From assembly GCF_005938385.1 (NCBI RefSeq), contig NZ_VCRA01000014.1, forward strand, positions 141,428 to 205,427: a stretch of 64,000 bases of DNA, written 5' to 3'. Shown piece after piece: positions 52,566 through 61,371 of the stretch; within the stretch, counting starts at the first letter, position 1; each line of letters opens with the position of its first letter. This stretch comes from Paenibacillus mesophilus. GTDB taxonomy: Bacteria; Bacillota; Bacilli; Paenibacillales; NBRC-103111. The notes below the pieces were generated by a model. It was not told where the DNA came from. It ran no database searches and worked only from the letters and a program-made list of their open reading frames with translations. The translations under genes were made by a program, and so were the position numbers.

Positions 52566-53963
52566 ATGGAGCGACGGCCGAGCCGCAAGCTGTTTCGTCC
52601 CCGGTTGGACGAAATGGTCACCTCGATTCGAAACAATATCATTACCGGGACGCTGGAACCGGATCAATATTTGCCGTCGGAGAAACAATTGGCGGAACAA
52701 TACGGGTTGAGTGTCCAATCCGTGCGCAAAGGGCTTGACCTGCTCGTCGGCGAGCAATTGATCGTCAAAATCCCGAAGGTCGGAAGCAAAGTCGTCGATC
52801 CCGCGGAAAAGGGCGCTGTGACGATTCGCCTCGGATATCCGCCCACGCTGCCCGACGACGCCGACATTCACCGGCTGATCGCGATGTTTCATCGAGAGCA
52901 TCCGAATATTCGCGTACAAGCCGTTCCGCTCGGAAACACCTCCTACGAGCAGTACAAGCCGTATCTCGACAGCGGAATGCTGGACGTCATCATTACAAAC
53001 TACAGCAGCTACCTGCAATTTTCCGAGAACGGCGGTCTGGGCGACCTCGACGTTCTGGAACGGCAGGATGAGCTGTACCCGTTTCTGTCCGACGCCTTCA
53101 CGGAAAACGGACAACTCCGGGTGCAGCCGTTCGTGTTCTCTCCGCTCGTGTTGTGCTACAATCGCGCTCATTTCGCGCAGCTGGGGCTTCAGGAGCCGAA
53201 CAGCAGCTGGAGCTGGCAAAGATTGATCGAGTGCGCCGAGGCGCTCGACATTCCGAACGAGCGGGTCGGCTTCCGCTGCTACTTCTCCACCCCGAACCGG
53301 GCAAGCATACTGCTTATGCAGCGGGGCAAAGCGTTCGAGCGCGGCGATGTCGGGCGCATCAAGCTCTCCGGCACACCGATGATGGAAGCGATCCGGTACA
53401 GCCGGCAATTTTACGAACATATCCCGTCGCTGCCTAACAGCCTCATGGATTGGGAGGCACAGAAGATTCATATGTTCCGTCAAGGCAAGCTTTCCATCGT
53501 CATTCTCAGTTATTTCATCCTTAATCATTTGCGGGATTGCGACCTGGACTACGATATAGCTCCGGTTCCGCATTTCGGGGATGCCCTGACGGTGCTGCTC
53601 GTCATCGGGTTGGCCGTCAACCGCCATTCCAAGAACAAGGAAGGGGCCAGAAAGCTGGTCGATTTCATGGTTTCCGCCAAAGCCCAACTGGCCATCCGGC
53701 AAAACACTTGCAGCCTTCCGGCCCGGGTTACGGCCGCGGAATGGTCCGGTCCCGAAGTCGCTGCGATCAATCGCCCTTCCCGCTTTTCGCTGTTCCGGGA
53801 AATCATACCGAGCTACCGGTTGTTTACGGACTTGAACGTCAGGGAAAGCGAGTACCGTGAGTTGTTTGACGAGTTGAGGCTGTACTGGGCGGGGTTGGAG
53901 AACGAGGAAACGTTCTGCTCGCGTGTCGAGGCTATTACGCCGATGTTGTCGTCGACGCCGTAG
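52566..53963 (+). CDS. GntR-type regulator fused to a solute-binding domain
   Basis: The 465-residue protein has an N-terminal GntR winged helix (about 8-75, NIITGTLEPDQYLPSEKQLAEQYGLSVQSVRKGLDLL) and, instead of the usual effector domain, a full family 1 solute-binding fold (about 88-455, IRLGYPPTLPDDADIHRLIAMFHREHPNI, SWSWQRLIECAEALDIP). It lacks a signal peptide and should act in the cytoplasm. It diverges from the sugar-binding lipoprotein operon and is its likely regulator, sensing the imported sugar. The ribosome site (GAGGTAG) is moderate. Confidence 0.85.
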   Translation: MERRPSRKLFRPRLDEMVTSIRNNIITGTLEPDQYLPSEKQLAEQYGLSVQSVRKGLDLLVGEQLIVKIPKVGSKVVDPAEKGAVTIRLGYPPTLPDDADIHRLIAMFHREHPNIRVQAVPLGNTSYEQYKPYLDSGMLDVIITNYSSYLQFSENGGLGDLDVLERQDELYPFLSDAFTENGQLRVQPFVFSPLVLCYNRAHFAQLGLQEPNSSWSWQRLIECAEALDIPNERVGFRCYFSTPNRASILLMQRGKAFERGDVGRIKLSGTPMMEAIRYSRQFYEHIPSLPNSLMDWEAQKIHMFRQGKLSIVILSYFILNHLRDCDLDYDIAPVPHFGDALTVLLVIGLAVNRHSKNKEGARKLVDFMVSAKAQLAIRQNTCSLPARVTAAEWSGPEVAAINRPSRFSLFREIIPSYRLFTDLNVRESEYRELFDELRLYWAGLENEETFCSRVEAITPMLSSTP

Positions 53964-53987
53964 CTGGTTCGTGAATGTAATGGGGAA

Positions 53988-54016
53988 AGAAAAGGGGCAG
54001 CGATATTCGCTGTCCC
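53988..54016 (-). terminator. Terminator of the GIY-YIG-like gene
   Basis: On the minus strand GGACAGCG pairs with CGCTGCCC around AATAT, followed by TTTTCTTT. The stem begins at the stop codon of the gene. Confidence 0.7.
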
Positions 54017-54387
54017 TATTGCTGCTCCTTCGCTTCCGGGGCGGGGCCGTTGTAGCCGCGGTCTCCGAACGGCTGAAGCTTGTCGAGCCATTTGTCCTCG
54101 AGCTTTTTCAGCTCTTTTTTCATGTCGAAATAGACGCTGTCCTTCCTCTCCAGTATTTCCAGCACCTCGATGGTGAAGGAATCACCGCCATATCGGGTCC
54201 ATTCCTCCTGCAGTGCCCGGTTCATATGTCCCCCCATATCGAGCGTCATCCGTTTCCCGTTGATCGATTTGAAATTGTTGGTGCCAGCAATAAACACTTT
54301 CCCGTTTAATTTGTTTTCGAACTTGTAAACGCCACCCTCGGTCTTCATTTCTTTGTATTGCTCGACCAGTTCTTTTCTTCTGTTCAT
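54016..54387 (-). CDS. GIY-YIG nuclease family protein, motif degenerate
   Basis: The 123-residue protein resembles a small GIY-YIG family common in Paenibacillus (GGVYKFENKLNGKVFIAGT). The GIY position reads GVY and the YIG position reads FIA, so the catalytic tyrosine of the second motif is lost and nuclease activity is doubtful. AAAGGA precedes the ATG. A terminator follows, and the gene stands alone. Confidence 0.75.
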   Translation of the reverse strand: MNRRKELVEQYKEMKTEGGVYKFENKLNGKVFIAGTNNFKSINGKRMTLDMGGHMNRALQEEWTRYGGDSFTIEVLEILERKDSVYFDMKKELKKLEDKWLDKLQPFGDRGYNGPAPEAKEQQ

Positions 54388-54492
54388 CGGATCTCTATCC
54401 TTTCAATTTAGATAGATAAATAAATTGTCCTTTATTTAATAAACATTTTATTATTTTGTTTATTGTAATGTCAAACAATCTTTTCTGGCAAA

Positions 54493-54532
54493 CAAAAAAG
54501 AAGGGCAGCCGCGAAACGGTCTGTCCTTCTTC
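54493..54532 (-). terminator. Terminator of the thyA-folA-methyltransferase operon
   Basis: On the minus strand AGAAGGACAG pairs with CTGCCCTTCT (one mismatch), followed by TTTTTTG. Confidence 0.85.
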
Positions 54533-54559
54533 TTGATCGTTACCTTCTATGAGGCCGTA

Positions 54560-55177
54560 CTATTGCGGCGCCTTCAGCACAAGCGATTGAAAGTGAGGGT
54601 TCCCCTCGCCCAAAGGCTCGGTGTTGAAATAGACGATTTCGAAGGTGCCGCTTACCGCCTTCAGCAAATTTTCATCGGAGTACATGGCGAAGAACCGTTT
54701 GGGCTCATAGCTGTCTTTCTCCCATATTCCCTCGGAATCCGGTCCGCCGTAAACGCCCATATAGAAAAGGCCGTCGGGCTTCAGCACGCGCCGGATTTCT
54801 TCCAGAGAACGCCGAAGCTCGCTCTTCGGCACATGCAGCAGGCAGTTTAAGCCGAAGACGGCGTCGAACGAACGATCCGGGAAGCCGAGAGCGTCGAAGC
54901 TGCGCACTTCCGCCTTCAGTCCTTTCTCGCGGCACAACCGCACCATTTCCGGGGACTGGTCGGTGCTGGTCACGTCGAGACCTTCCTGGCTGAAGAACAA
55001 GCTGTCGCGTCCCGGACCGGACCCGATCTCGAGCAGTGTCGCCGCCTTGCTTCTCTTCAGCATGTCCAGAAATTGTCCCCGCTCCCGCACTTTCCAGTCG
55101 GCGGCTTGCATATGGTTCCGTTCTTCGGCGTGGTTGTTGTAGGCGGTGATCAAATCCGGCGTATGTTTATTGGGCAT
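54560..55177 (-). CDS. Class I SAM-dependent methyltransferase
   Basis: The 205-residue protein has the Rossmann methyltransferase motifs LLEIGSGPGRDS (SAM binding), VTSTDQSPEM, and LNCLLHVPKSELRRSLEEIRRVLKPDGLFYMGVYGG. The substrate is unknown. AAGGAG precedes the ATG, and it overlaps the end of folA by 11 bases, so it is co-expressed with the thymidylate and folate genes. A link to folate metabolism is possible but not shown by the sequence. Confidence 0.87.
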   Translation of the reverse strand: MPNKHTPDLITAYNNHAEERNHMQAADWKVRERGQFLDMLKRSKAATLLEIGSGPGRDSLFFSQEGLDVTSTDQSPEMVRLCREKGLKAEVRSFDALGFPDRSFDAVFGLNCLLHVPKSELRRSLEEIRRVLKPDGLFYMGVYGGPDSEGIWEKDSYEPKRFFAMYSDENLLKAVSGTFEIVYFNTEPLGEGNPHFQSLVLKAPQ

Positions 55178-55691
55178 GTGGATTCTCCTTGGGAGCGTCG
55201 GTTCGTTCGTATGTCACAAAGGTGTGGGGATGCAAGTTATTCTCGTCAATCGTCCCCGGCTGGCGGGCAACGATTTTCCACATTTCCGGATCGATCTCCG
55301 GAAAGTGCGCATCGCCTTCAAACTGCTCGTCGATGGACGTTACATACAACCGGTCCGCGATAGGGAAGAACAGAGCGTATATTTCCGAGCCTCCGATGAT
55401 GAAAGGGCTCTGCGCTTCGGCGGCCAGAAGCGCCTCCTCCACGGTATGCGCCACCTCGCATCCTTCTGCGGAGTAGCTTGGATCGCGCGTCAATATAATA
55501 TTCGTGCGGCCCGGCAGCGGCCTGCCGATCGACTCGTACGTTTTGCGGCCCATGATGACCGGATGGCCCATCGTCGTTTTTTTGAAGAAGGCCAGGTCGG
55601 CGGGAAGCCGCCACGGAAGCTTGTTATTCCGGCCGATGACCCGGTTGCGGTCCATGGCGACGATCATCGAGACGGGCTGCCGGCGGCTCAT
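55167..55691 (-). CDS. folA: Dihydrofolate reductase
   Basis: DHFR (174 residues) regenerates tetrahydrofolate used up by thymidylate synthase. The family start MIVAMDRNRVIGRNNKLPWRLP, the acidic residue of the active site (LPADLAFFKK), the cofactor loop GRKTYESIGRPLPGR and IIGGSEIY are visible. It overlaps thyA by 4 bases and the methyltransferase by 11. Confidence 0.95.
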   Translation of the reverse strand: MSRRQPVSMIVAMDRNRVIGRNNKLPWRLPADLAFFKKTTMGHPVIMGRKTYESIGRPLPGRTNIILTRDPSYSAEGCEVAHTVEEALLAAEAQSPFIIGGSEIYALFFPIADRLYVTSIDEQFEGDAHFPEIDPEMWKIVARQPGTIDENNLHPHTFVTYERTDAPKENPHAQ

Positions 55692-56482
55692 ACGGCAACC
55701 TCGCCTTTAATGCGCGGATGCGGATTGTAGTCGGACAGCTCGAAATCGTCGTATGTGAAATCGAATATCGAGGTCACGTCGGGATTCAGCGTCATCTTTG
55801 GAAGCGGCCGCGGTTCGCGGGTCAACTGCAGCTTCACCTGTTCCAGATGGTTTGAGTAAATATGGGCGTCTCCGAGCGTATGAACGAAATGGCCCGGCTT
55901 TAACCCGCTCACTTGAGCCATCATCAACGTCAGCAGCGCATACGACGCTATATTGAACGGCACGCCCAGGAATACGTCGGCGCTGCGCTGATACAGCTGG
56001 CAGGAGAGCTTGCCGTCCGCGACGTAGAACTGGAACAGGCAATGGCACGGTGCGAGCGCCATCTGATCCAGCTCGGCCACGTTCCACGCACTGACGATCA
56101 TGCGCCGGGAATCCGGGCTGTTGCGAATCTGGTCGAGCACTGCCGTAATTTGGTCCACTTCGCCTCCGTCCGGTTTCGGCCACGACCGCCATTGCCGGCC
56201 GTATACCGGTCCGAGATCGCCGTTCTCGTCCGCCCATTCGTCCCAGATCGTTACCCCGTTCTCGTGCAAATAATCAATGTTCGTGTCTCCTCGCAAAAAC
56301 CAGAGCAGTTCATGAATGATCGAGCGCAGGTGCAGTTTTTTTGTAGTGAGCAGAGGAAAGCCTTGCTCCAAATCGAAGCGCATTTGATAGCCGAATAGGC
56401 TGATCGTGCCCGTTCCGGTCCGGTCCGACTTCTGCACGCCTTCCTTCAATATCGTTTCGCATAATTGCAAGTAATTGTTCAT
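55688..56482 (-). CDS. thyA: Thymidylate synthase
   Basis: ThyA (264 residues) methylates dUMP to dTMP with methylenetetrahydrofolate. The catalytic Cys is in LAPCHCLFQFYV, with RSADVFLGVPFNIASYALL and the C-terminal MKGEVAV-like tail (HPRIKGEVAV). GAGGGA precedes the ATG. It heads the operon thyA-folA-methyltransferase. Upstream lies a tandem repeat cluster that must be near or over its promoter. Confidence 0.97.
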   Translation of the reverse strand: MNNYLQLCETILKEGVQKSDRTGTGTISLFGYQMRFDLEQGFPLLTTKKLHLRSIIHELLWFLRGDTNIDYLHENGVTIWDEWADENGDLGPVYGRQWRSWPKPDGGEVDQITAVLDQIRNSPDSRRMIVSAWNVAELDQMALAPCHCLFQFYVADGKLSCQLYQRSADVFLGVPFNIASYALLTLMMAQVSGLKPGHFVHTLGDAHIYSNHLEQVKLQLTREPRPLPKMTLNPDVTSIFDFTYDDFELSDYNPHPRIKGEVAV

Positions 56483-56498
56483 GATGAGATCCCTCGTC

Positions 56499-57032
56499 CT
56501 TCCTTGAATTACTTCGATTAAGGCGTTATTCTAATCGTTACAGCAAAGTAAAAGTTCACTTCGTGATAGTGGACTGCGACTTGTTGTACCAAGAAAACCT
56601 TCCTCTAAATCGCGGTCGCACTTCCTTGAATTACTTCGATTGAGGCGTTATTCTTATCGTTACAGCAAAGTATAAGTTCACACTCGTAAAAGTGGACTGC
56701 GACTTGCTGTACAAAGAAAACCTTCCTCTAAATCGCGGTCGCACTTCCTTGAATTACTTCGATTATGGCGTTATTCTTATCGTTACAGCAAAGTATAAGT
56801 TCACACTCGTAAAAGTGGACTGCGACTTGCTGTACAAAGAAAACCTTCCTCTAAATCGCGGTCGCACTTCCTTGAATTACTTCGATTATGGCGTTATTCT
56901 TATCGTTACAGCAAAGTATAAGTTCACACTCGTAAAAGTGGACTGCGACTTGCTGTACCAAGAAAACCTTCCTCTAAACCGCGGTCGCACTTCCTTGAAT
57001 TACTTCGATTGAGGCGTTATTCTTATAATAAC
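56499..57032 (+). repeat. Tandem repeat, four units of 122-123 bp plus a partial fifth
   Basis: Units start at 56499, 56621, 56744, 56867 and 56990, each beginning CTTCCTTGAATTACTTCGAT. Units 2-4 are nearly identical and 123 bp long; unit 1 is 122 bp and carries most differences; the fifth copy stops after about 40 bases. Each unit contains GCGAC and GTCGC arms that could pair. The array starts 17 bases before the thyA start codon, within its upstream region. Confidence 0.95.
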
Positions 57033-57219
57033 ATATACCATAGGAAAGTCAGATACGGCTGCCGGGAATATCCCGCATTCCCCCGGCTTAGGTCCAGTCC
57101 GAATACCATCCTCGGTCCGTTTTGGATTCGGGGGAGCTCTTCTATACTAGAACTATAAGGTCGGGTACGGCAATGTGCCGCACCTGGAAACGACCAATCC
57201 AAATAAAGGTGATGCCGCT

Positions 57220-57756
57220 ATGACTAAACTGTACCGGTCCCGTAAAGACAGCAAGCTGTTCGGTTTGTGCGGCGGGCTGGCCGAACTGCTTAATGTCGAT
57301 TCCACGCTGCTGCGTGTCGTACTGTTGGTAACTACGTTCTTCACCGGGGGAACGCTTATCCCGATTTATTTCATTGCTTGCCTGGTCATACCGAAGGAGC
57401 CCGCCGATTCGTTCTACAATCCGAATTTCGGATATTCGAACCGGTCGGACTACCGTCCTTATTCGTCGAATTCCAGCTCGGAGCACAATCCGTACTATGG
57501 AAACAAATACGGTACTCCACATCAGCCGTACGGAAACGAACCGTACTCAAGCGGTTACGGTTCGAAACCTCCCGTGTACGGTCCGGGCTATCAGGCGCGG
57601 CCTCAACCGGGTACGCAGTCGGTACCGGGTCCATCGCCGCAAACCACGGCGCCTAGTCTCGATGAGATGATGCGGGATGTGGAGAAGAAGGCGCTGCAGA
57701 AAGAAATCGAAGAGCTTCGCGCCAAGCTGGCCAATTACGAGAAAGGCGACAAATAA
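57220..57756 (+). CDS. PspC domain membrane protein
   Basis: The 178-residue protein has an N-terminal PspC domain (KLYRSRKDSKLFGLCGGLAELLNVDSTLLRVVLLV) with one or two membrane segments (to about residue 62), a Tyr/Asn/Ser/Gly-rich low-complexity linker (about 70-135) and a C-terminal coiled coil (about 145-178). ATG at 57220 has AAAGGTGA upstream. PspC proteins respond to envelope stress, and in Firmicutes are often linked to LiaRS-type systems. It stands alone with a terminator. Confidence 0.87.
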   Translation: MTKLYRSRKDSKLFGLCGGLAELLNVDSTLLRVVLLVTTFFTGGTLIPIYFIACLVIPKEPADSFYNPNFGYSNRSDYRPYSSNSSSEHNPYYGNKYGTPHQPYGNEPYSSGYGSKPPVYGPGYQARPQPGTQSVPGPSPQTTAPSLDEMMRDVEKKALQKEIEELRAKLANYEKGDK

Positions 57757-57785
57757 TTCCGCCGGCTCGCTACAAGAATGAAATC

Positions 57786-57817
57786 AACCATGGGACGTTT
57801 GCGCCCATGGTTTTTTG
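57786..57817 (+). terminator. Terminator after the PspC gene
   Basis: AACCATGGG (57786-57794) pairs with CCCATGGTT, with TTTTTTG after it. Confidence 0.9.
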
Positions 57818-57872
57818 TTGTTTTGGCAGAAGAAGGTATTGCGAACGTACATTCGCTTTTGGTAGGATTGAT

Positions 57873-57901
57873 TTGACACCCCTTTGACGCTCGCATAGAC
57901 T
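57873..57901 (+). promoter_or_regulatory. Promoter of the pcrB-pcrA unit
   Basis: TTGACA (57873-57878), 17 bases and TAGACT (57896-57901) lie about 55 bases before pcrB. Confidence 0.65.
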
Positions 57902-57956
57902 GAGAATAGTTTTATAAACGAAGGGAATAACGCCCTATACTCGGAGGGTAACAAGG

Positions 57957-58664
57957 TTGAGAATCGATATGCGCCGATGGAAACACGTGTTCAAGCTGGA
58001 TCCAGACCGGGAAATGGAAGATTCGGCGCTCGAGAGGATTTGCTTGTCGGGGACCGATGCCGTTATGGTCGGCGGGACGACCGGAGTGACATTCGACAAT
58101 ACGGTGGACCTACTGTCGCGGATCCGCCGCTTCGAGGTCCCCTGCGTACTCGAGATCTCGAATCGGGACGCGATCGTACCCGGTTTCGATCTGTACTTTA
58201 TCCCGATCGTATTGAATGCGGGCGATCCGGACTGGATCGTAGGACATCATCACCTTGCCGTGAAAGAGTACGGCCCTATGATGCAATGGGAACAAATCGT
58301 GCCCGAGGGCTACGTTATCTTAAACGGGCAATCTTCGGCGGCGGCCGTGACGCATGCCCGTACGAAGCTGGACACGGCCGATGCGGTAGCATACGCGAGA
58401 ATAGCGGAGCGTCTTCTTCACCTTCCCGTGCTTTATATCGAATACAGCGGGACGTTCGGCGATATGGAACTGGTCAAGCGTACCGCTTCGTCGCTTGACA
58501 GCGCCCGGCTTTTTTACGGGGGAGGGATCGACGGGGCGGACAAAGCGCGCCAAGCTGCGGAAGCGGCTCATACGATCATCGTCGGCAACGCCATTTACGA
58601 GAACTTGGACCGCGCTCTCGAGACGGTTCAAGCGATACAAGACGTAGAGAAAGGTTGTCTGTAA
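57957..58664 (+). CDS. pcrB: Heptaprenylglyceryl phosphate synthase
   Basis: PcrB (235 residues) joins heptaprenyl diphosphate to glycerol-1-phosphate in Firmicutes. The TIM-barrel motifs KHVFKLDPDREM, GTDAVMVGGTTGVT, YIEYSGTFGD and LFYGGGIDG...ANTIIVGNAIYEN-like end are present. The TTG start has GGAGGG 8 bases upstream. It is directly followed by pcrA, the order usual in Bacilli. Confidence 0.95.
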   Translation: MRIDMRRWKHVFKLDPDREMEDSALERICLSGTDAVMVGGTTGVTFDNTVDLLSRIRRFEVPCVLEISNRDAIVPGFDLYFIPIVLNAGDPDWIVGHHHLAVKEYGPMMQWEQIVPEGYVILNGQSSAAAVTHARTKLDTADAVAYARIAERLLHLPVLYIEYSGTFGDMELVKRTASSLDSARLFYGGGIDGADKARQAAEAAHTIIVGNAIYENLDRALETVQAIQDVEKGCL

Positions 58665-58665
58665 C

Positions 58666-60969
58666 ATGAACGGAAGCATCGATATCCATGCGGCGGTAGC
58701 AAAATTGAACAAGGAGCAGCGCGAAGCGGTCGAAGCGACGGGCGGTCCCGTGCTGATTATGGCGGGAGCGGGCAGCGGCAAGACGCGCGTGCTGACGCAC
58801 CGGATCGCTTATTTGATCGCAACGCGGAAAGCGGCTCCGTGGAGCATATTGGCTATCACCTTTACGAATAAAGCGGCTCGGGAAATGCAGGACCGCATCG
58901 GTAAAATCGTCGGCTTGTCCGCCTCGGACATTTGGGTGTCGACGTTTCACTCGATGTGCGTGCGCATTTTGCGGCGGGACATCGAACGGATCGGGTACTC
59001 GTCCAATTTCTCGATTCTCGATTCGACCGATCAATTGTCGGTCATCAAAGCTTGTATGAAGGAATTGAACATAGACGCCAAAAAATTCGAGCCGAAGGCG
59101 ATCCAAGCCGAAATGGGCTCCGCCAAAAACGAACTGATCACGCCGGACCGTTACGAGCGCAAAATCGGCGATTATTTTCAAGGCCAAGTCGCCAAGGTGT
59201 ATTCGCTGTATCAGAAGAAGCTGAAGGCCAACAATTCGCTCGACTTCGACGATCTGATCATGAAAACGATCGAACTGTTCCAAACCGTTCCCGAGGTGCT
59301 CGATTTTTATCAGAGCAAATTTCAATACATTCATGTCGACGAGTATCAGGATACGAACCGCGCCCAATATATGCTGTGCCAAATGCTTGCGGACAAGCAT
59401 CACAACATTTGCGTCGTGGGAGACAGCGACCAGTCGATTTACAGGTGGCGCGGCGCGGATATCGGCAACATTCTCAACTTCGAGAAGGATTATCCGGAGG
59501 CCCGCACCATTTATCTCGAGCAGAACTACCGTTCCAGCGCGAACATACTGGATGCGGCGAACGCCGTCATCAACAACAATACCGGACGCAAGCCCAAGAA
59601 GCTGTGGACGGACAAAGGAAACGGCAGCAAGCTGATCCGTTATGAGGCCGGCTCCGAGCAGGAGGAAGGCTATTTCATTGCCGGGGAGATCTTGAAGAGC
59701 TACAAGCAAGGCAAGTCTTACGCCAAGCACGCCATCCTGTACCGGACGAATGCCCAGTCCCGCGTAATCGAGGAAATTTTGATCAAGTCGGACATTCCGT
59801 ACCAGATCGTCGGCGGCATCAAGTTCTATGACCGCAAAGAAATAAAAGACATTCTCGCCTATTTGCGGCTCATCTCCAATCCGGACGACGATATCAGCCT
59901 CCGAAGAATCATCAACGTGCCGAAGCGCGGGATCGGCGATACGACGGTGGACAAGCTGGCGGAAGCCGCTGCCGCGCGCGGCGTTTCGATTTTCGCGGTG
60001 CTGGATCAGGTGGACGCACTCGATTTGAGCGCGAGATTTCGGGCTACGCTGGCTGATTTTTACGGCTTGATCCGTAATTTGAATGCAATGATCGAATATT
60101 TGTCCGTCACCGAGCTGACCGAGAAGATGCTTGAAATGACCGGCTACCGCGAGGAGCTGCAGCGCGAGAATACGATCGAATCGAAATCCAGGCTCGAGAA
60201 TATCGATGAGTTTTTGTCCGTTACGCTCGACTTCGAGAAGCGCAGCGAGGAGAAATCGCTGGTTTCGTTCCTCACCGATTTGGCGCTGATCGCCGATATC
60301 GACACGATGGATAAAGAGGATGACGGCAGCAGCAAGGACGCGATCATCCTAATGACGATGCACAGCGCGAAAGGCCTGGAGTTTCCGGTTGTATTCATTA
60401 TCGGGATGGAGGAGGGCGTTTTTCCGCATAGCCGGGCTTTTATGGACAACGAAGAGCTGGAGGAGGAGCGGCGGCTTGCTTATGTAGGGATTACGCGGGC
60501 GGAAGAACAACTGTATTTGACGTGCGCCCGGATGCGGACGCTGTTCGGGAAGACCACTGCGAATGCGCCGTCCCGGTTTTTCAAGGAGATACCGGGCGAG
60601 CTGGTCGAATCTGTCGGGGGATACGGCGCCAGCGGAGGCGTTTATGGCTCGCGAAGCAGCTACGGTGGAGGCGGAACCTCGGTTTACGGTTCCGCCGGGC
60701 GGGGGGCCTATGGCTCTCCGGCAGGGAGTGTGCTGGGAGCAGCGGCAAGTTCGCCAACCCGTGCGGCAGCAGCTCAGCAGCGGCCGGTCGGTGGAGGTGC
60801 TGCGTCGTCATTTGCCAACGGCGACAAAGTCAGCCACGGCAAGTGGGGGACCGGCGTCGTCGTAGCCGTGAAAGGTACGGGCGACGATACGGAGCTGCAG
60901 ATCGCCTTTCCCGCGCCGGTCGGCGTGAAGCGGCTTTTAGCCAAATTCGCACCGATTACGAAACAGTAG
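58666..60969 (+). CDS. pcrA: ATP-dependent DNA helicase PcrA
   Basis: PcrA (767 residues) is the UvrD-type 3'-5' helicase for repair and plasmid replication. Motif I AGAGSGKTRVL, motif II VDEYQDTNRAQY, motif III GDSDQSIYRWRGAD, motif IV EQNYRS and motif VI AYVGITRAEEQLYL are visible. The C-terminal tail (about 650-715) is Gly/Ser/Tyr-rich, followed by a Tudor-like end (KVSHGKWGTGVVVAVKG) that binds RNA polymerase in relatives. It starts one base after the pcrB stop codon. Confidence 0.97.
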   Translation: MNGSIDIHAAVAKLNKEQREAVEATGGPVLIMAGAGSGKTRVLTHRIAYLIATRKAAPWSILAITFTNKAAREMQDRIGKIVGLSASDIWVSTFHSMCVRILRRDIERIGYSSNFSILDSTDQLSVIKACMKELNIDAKKFEPKAIQAEMGSAKNELITPDRYERKIGDYFQGQVAKVYSLYQKKLKANNSLDFDDLIMKTIELFQTVPEVLDFYQSKFQYIHVDEYQDTNRAQYMLCQMLADKHHNICVVGDSDQSIYRWRGADIGNILNFEKDYPEARTIYLEQNYRSSANILDAANAVINNNTGRKPKKLWTDKGNGSKLIRYEAGSEQEEGYFIAGEILKSYKQGKSYAKHAILYRTNAQSRVIEEILIKSDIPYQIVGGIKFYDRKEIKDILAYLRLISNPDDDISLRRIINVPKRGIGDTTVDKLAEAAAARGVSIFAVLDQVDALDLSARFRATLADFYGLIRNLNAMIEYLSVTELTEKMLEMTGYREELQRENTIESKSRLENIDEFLSVTLDFEKRSEEKSLVSFLTDLALIADIDTMDKEDDGSSKDAIILMTMHSAKGLEFPVVFIIGMEEGVFPHSRAFMDNEELEEERRLAYVGITRAEEQLYLTCARMRTLFGKTTANAPSRFFKEIPGELVESVGGYGASGGVYGSRSSYGGGGTSVYGSAGRGAYGSPAGSVLGAAASSPTRAAAAQQRPVGGGAASSFANGDKVSHGKWGTGVVVAVKGTGDDTELQIAFPAPVGVKRLLAKFAPITKQ

Positions 60970-61019
60970 ACAGAGGCGAACAAACTTTCTGTTTCCATAT
61001 TTTCCAAGGGAATCGGTCA

Positions 61020-61028
61020 TGCTATAAT
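61020..61028 (+). promoter_or_regulatory. Extended -10 promoter of the toxin transcript
   Basis: TGCTATAAT (61020-61028) is a consensus extended -10 with a weak TTTCCA -35-like box 16 bases before the hexamer. Transcription would start at about 61035, just at the left arm of the inverted repeat that follows. Confidence 0.7.
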
Positions 61029-61035
61029 GATGACA

Positions 61036-61074
61036 GTATACAATGGCTGTCTTGAGATCATAGCCATTGTATAC
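61036..61074 (+). repeat. 13-bp inverted repeat at the 5' end of the toxin mRNA
   Basis: GTATACAATGGCT (61036-61048) and AGCCATTGTATAC (61062-61074) pair perfectly around 13 bases. It would form a stable hairpin at the extreme 5' end of the predicted transcript. Confidence 0.8.
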
Positions 61075-61165
61075 CGGGTACAATTGAATCGGCATGCAAG
61101 GGGGTCGGCTAATCTCCCGAGAGCATATGCTTACGAAGTAAGCTTTCTTCGAAAGCTCTCAGGTG

Positions 61166-61255
61166 ATGCCTGTGGAGGTCTACCAAACTTTGACGCTAAT
61201 GATCTCATTCGCGACATTGGTTGTACTGATCCTATTCTTCCACAAAAAGAAATAG
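61166..61255 (+). CDS. Holin-like type I toxin peptide (29 residues)
   Basis: The 29-residue peptide has one membrane helix and ends in basic residues: YQTLTLMISFATLVV followed by LILFFHKKK. This is the pattern of the putative holin-like toxin family (TxpA/BsrG-type type I toxins). The frame starts at ATG 61166, with GTG 61172 possible; the AGGTG site is directly before the ATG, and hairpins in the leader (GCTTAC/GTAAGC, AGCTTTC/GAAAGCT at 61129-61157) could hide it. The antisense promoter at 61372-61400 fits a type I system. It lies between pcrA and ligA. Confidence 0.8.
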   Translation: MPVEVYQTLTLMISFATLVVLILFFHKKK

Positions 61256-61365
61256 ACCGCCCTGGCTAGGGATGCGGTCTATTTGAACTGTTCTACCCGA
61301 TAGCCGACAGCCTTTGTAGCGGTCTCGTGTGCCTAGGAGTCGGTTGCAGCCGGCTCCTTCTTTCT
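61243..61365 (-). ncRNA. Predicted antisense antitoxin RNA
   Basis: A leftward transcript from the minus-strand promoter at 61372-61400 would start near 61365 and end at the hairpin AAATAGACCGC/GCGGTCTATTT (61250-61284), which on this strand is followed by CTTTTTG. The RNA of about 120 bases would pair with the 3' end of the toxin mRNA, including the last codons. This is the layout of RatA/TxpA and SR4/BsrG. No experimental data are available. Confidence 0.65.
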
Positions 61366-61371
61366 AGCTTC

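Noticed and set aside
56692..57012. 106-codon ORF of 41-residue repeats over the tandem array
   Set aside because: It exists only because the repeat unit is 123 bp long; it has no good ribosome site, the frame breaks in unit 1, and it ends in the truncated unit.
61027..61269. 80-codon ORF overlapping the toxin region
   Set aside because: It is in another frame than the toxin peptide, contains no recognisable domain and runs through the inverted repeat. The 29-codon frame matches a known toxin pattern.
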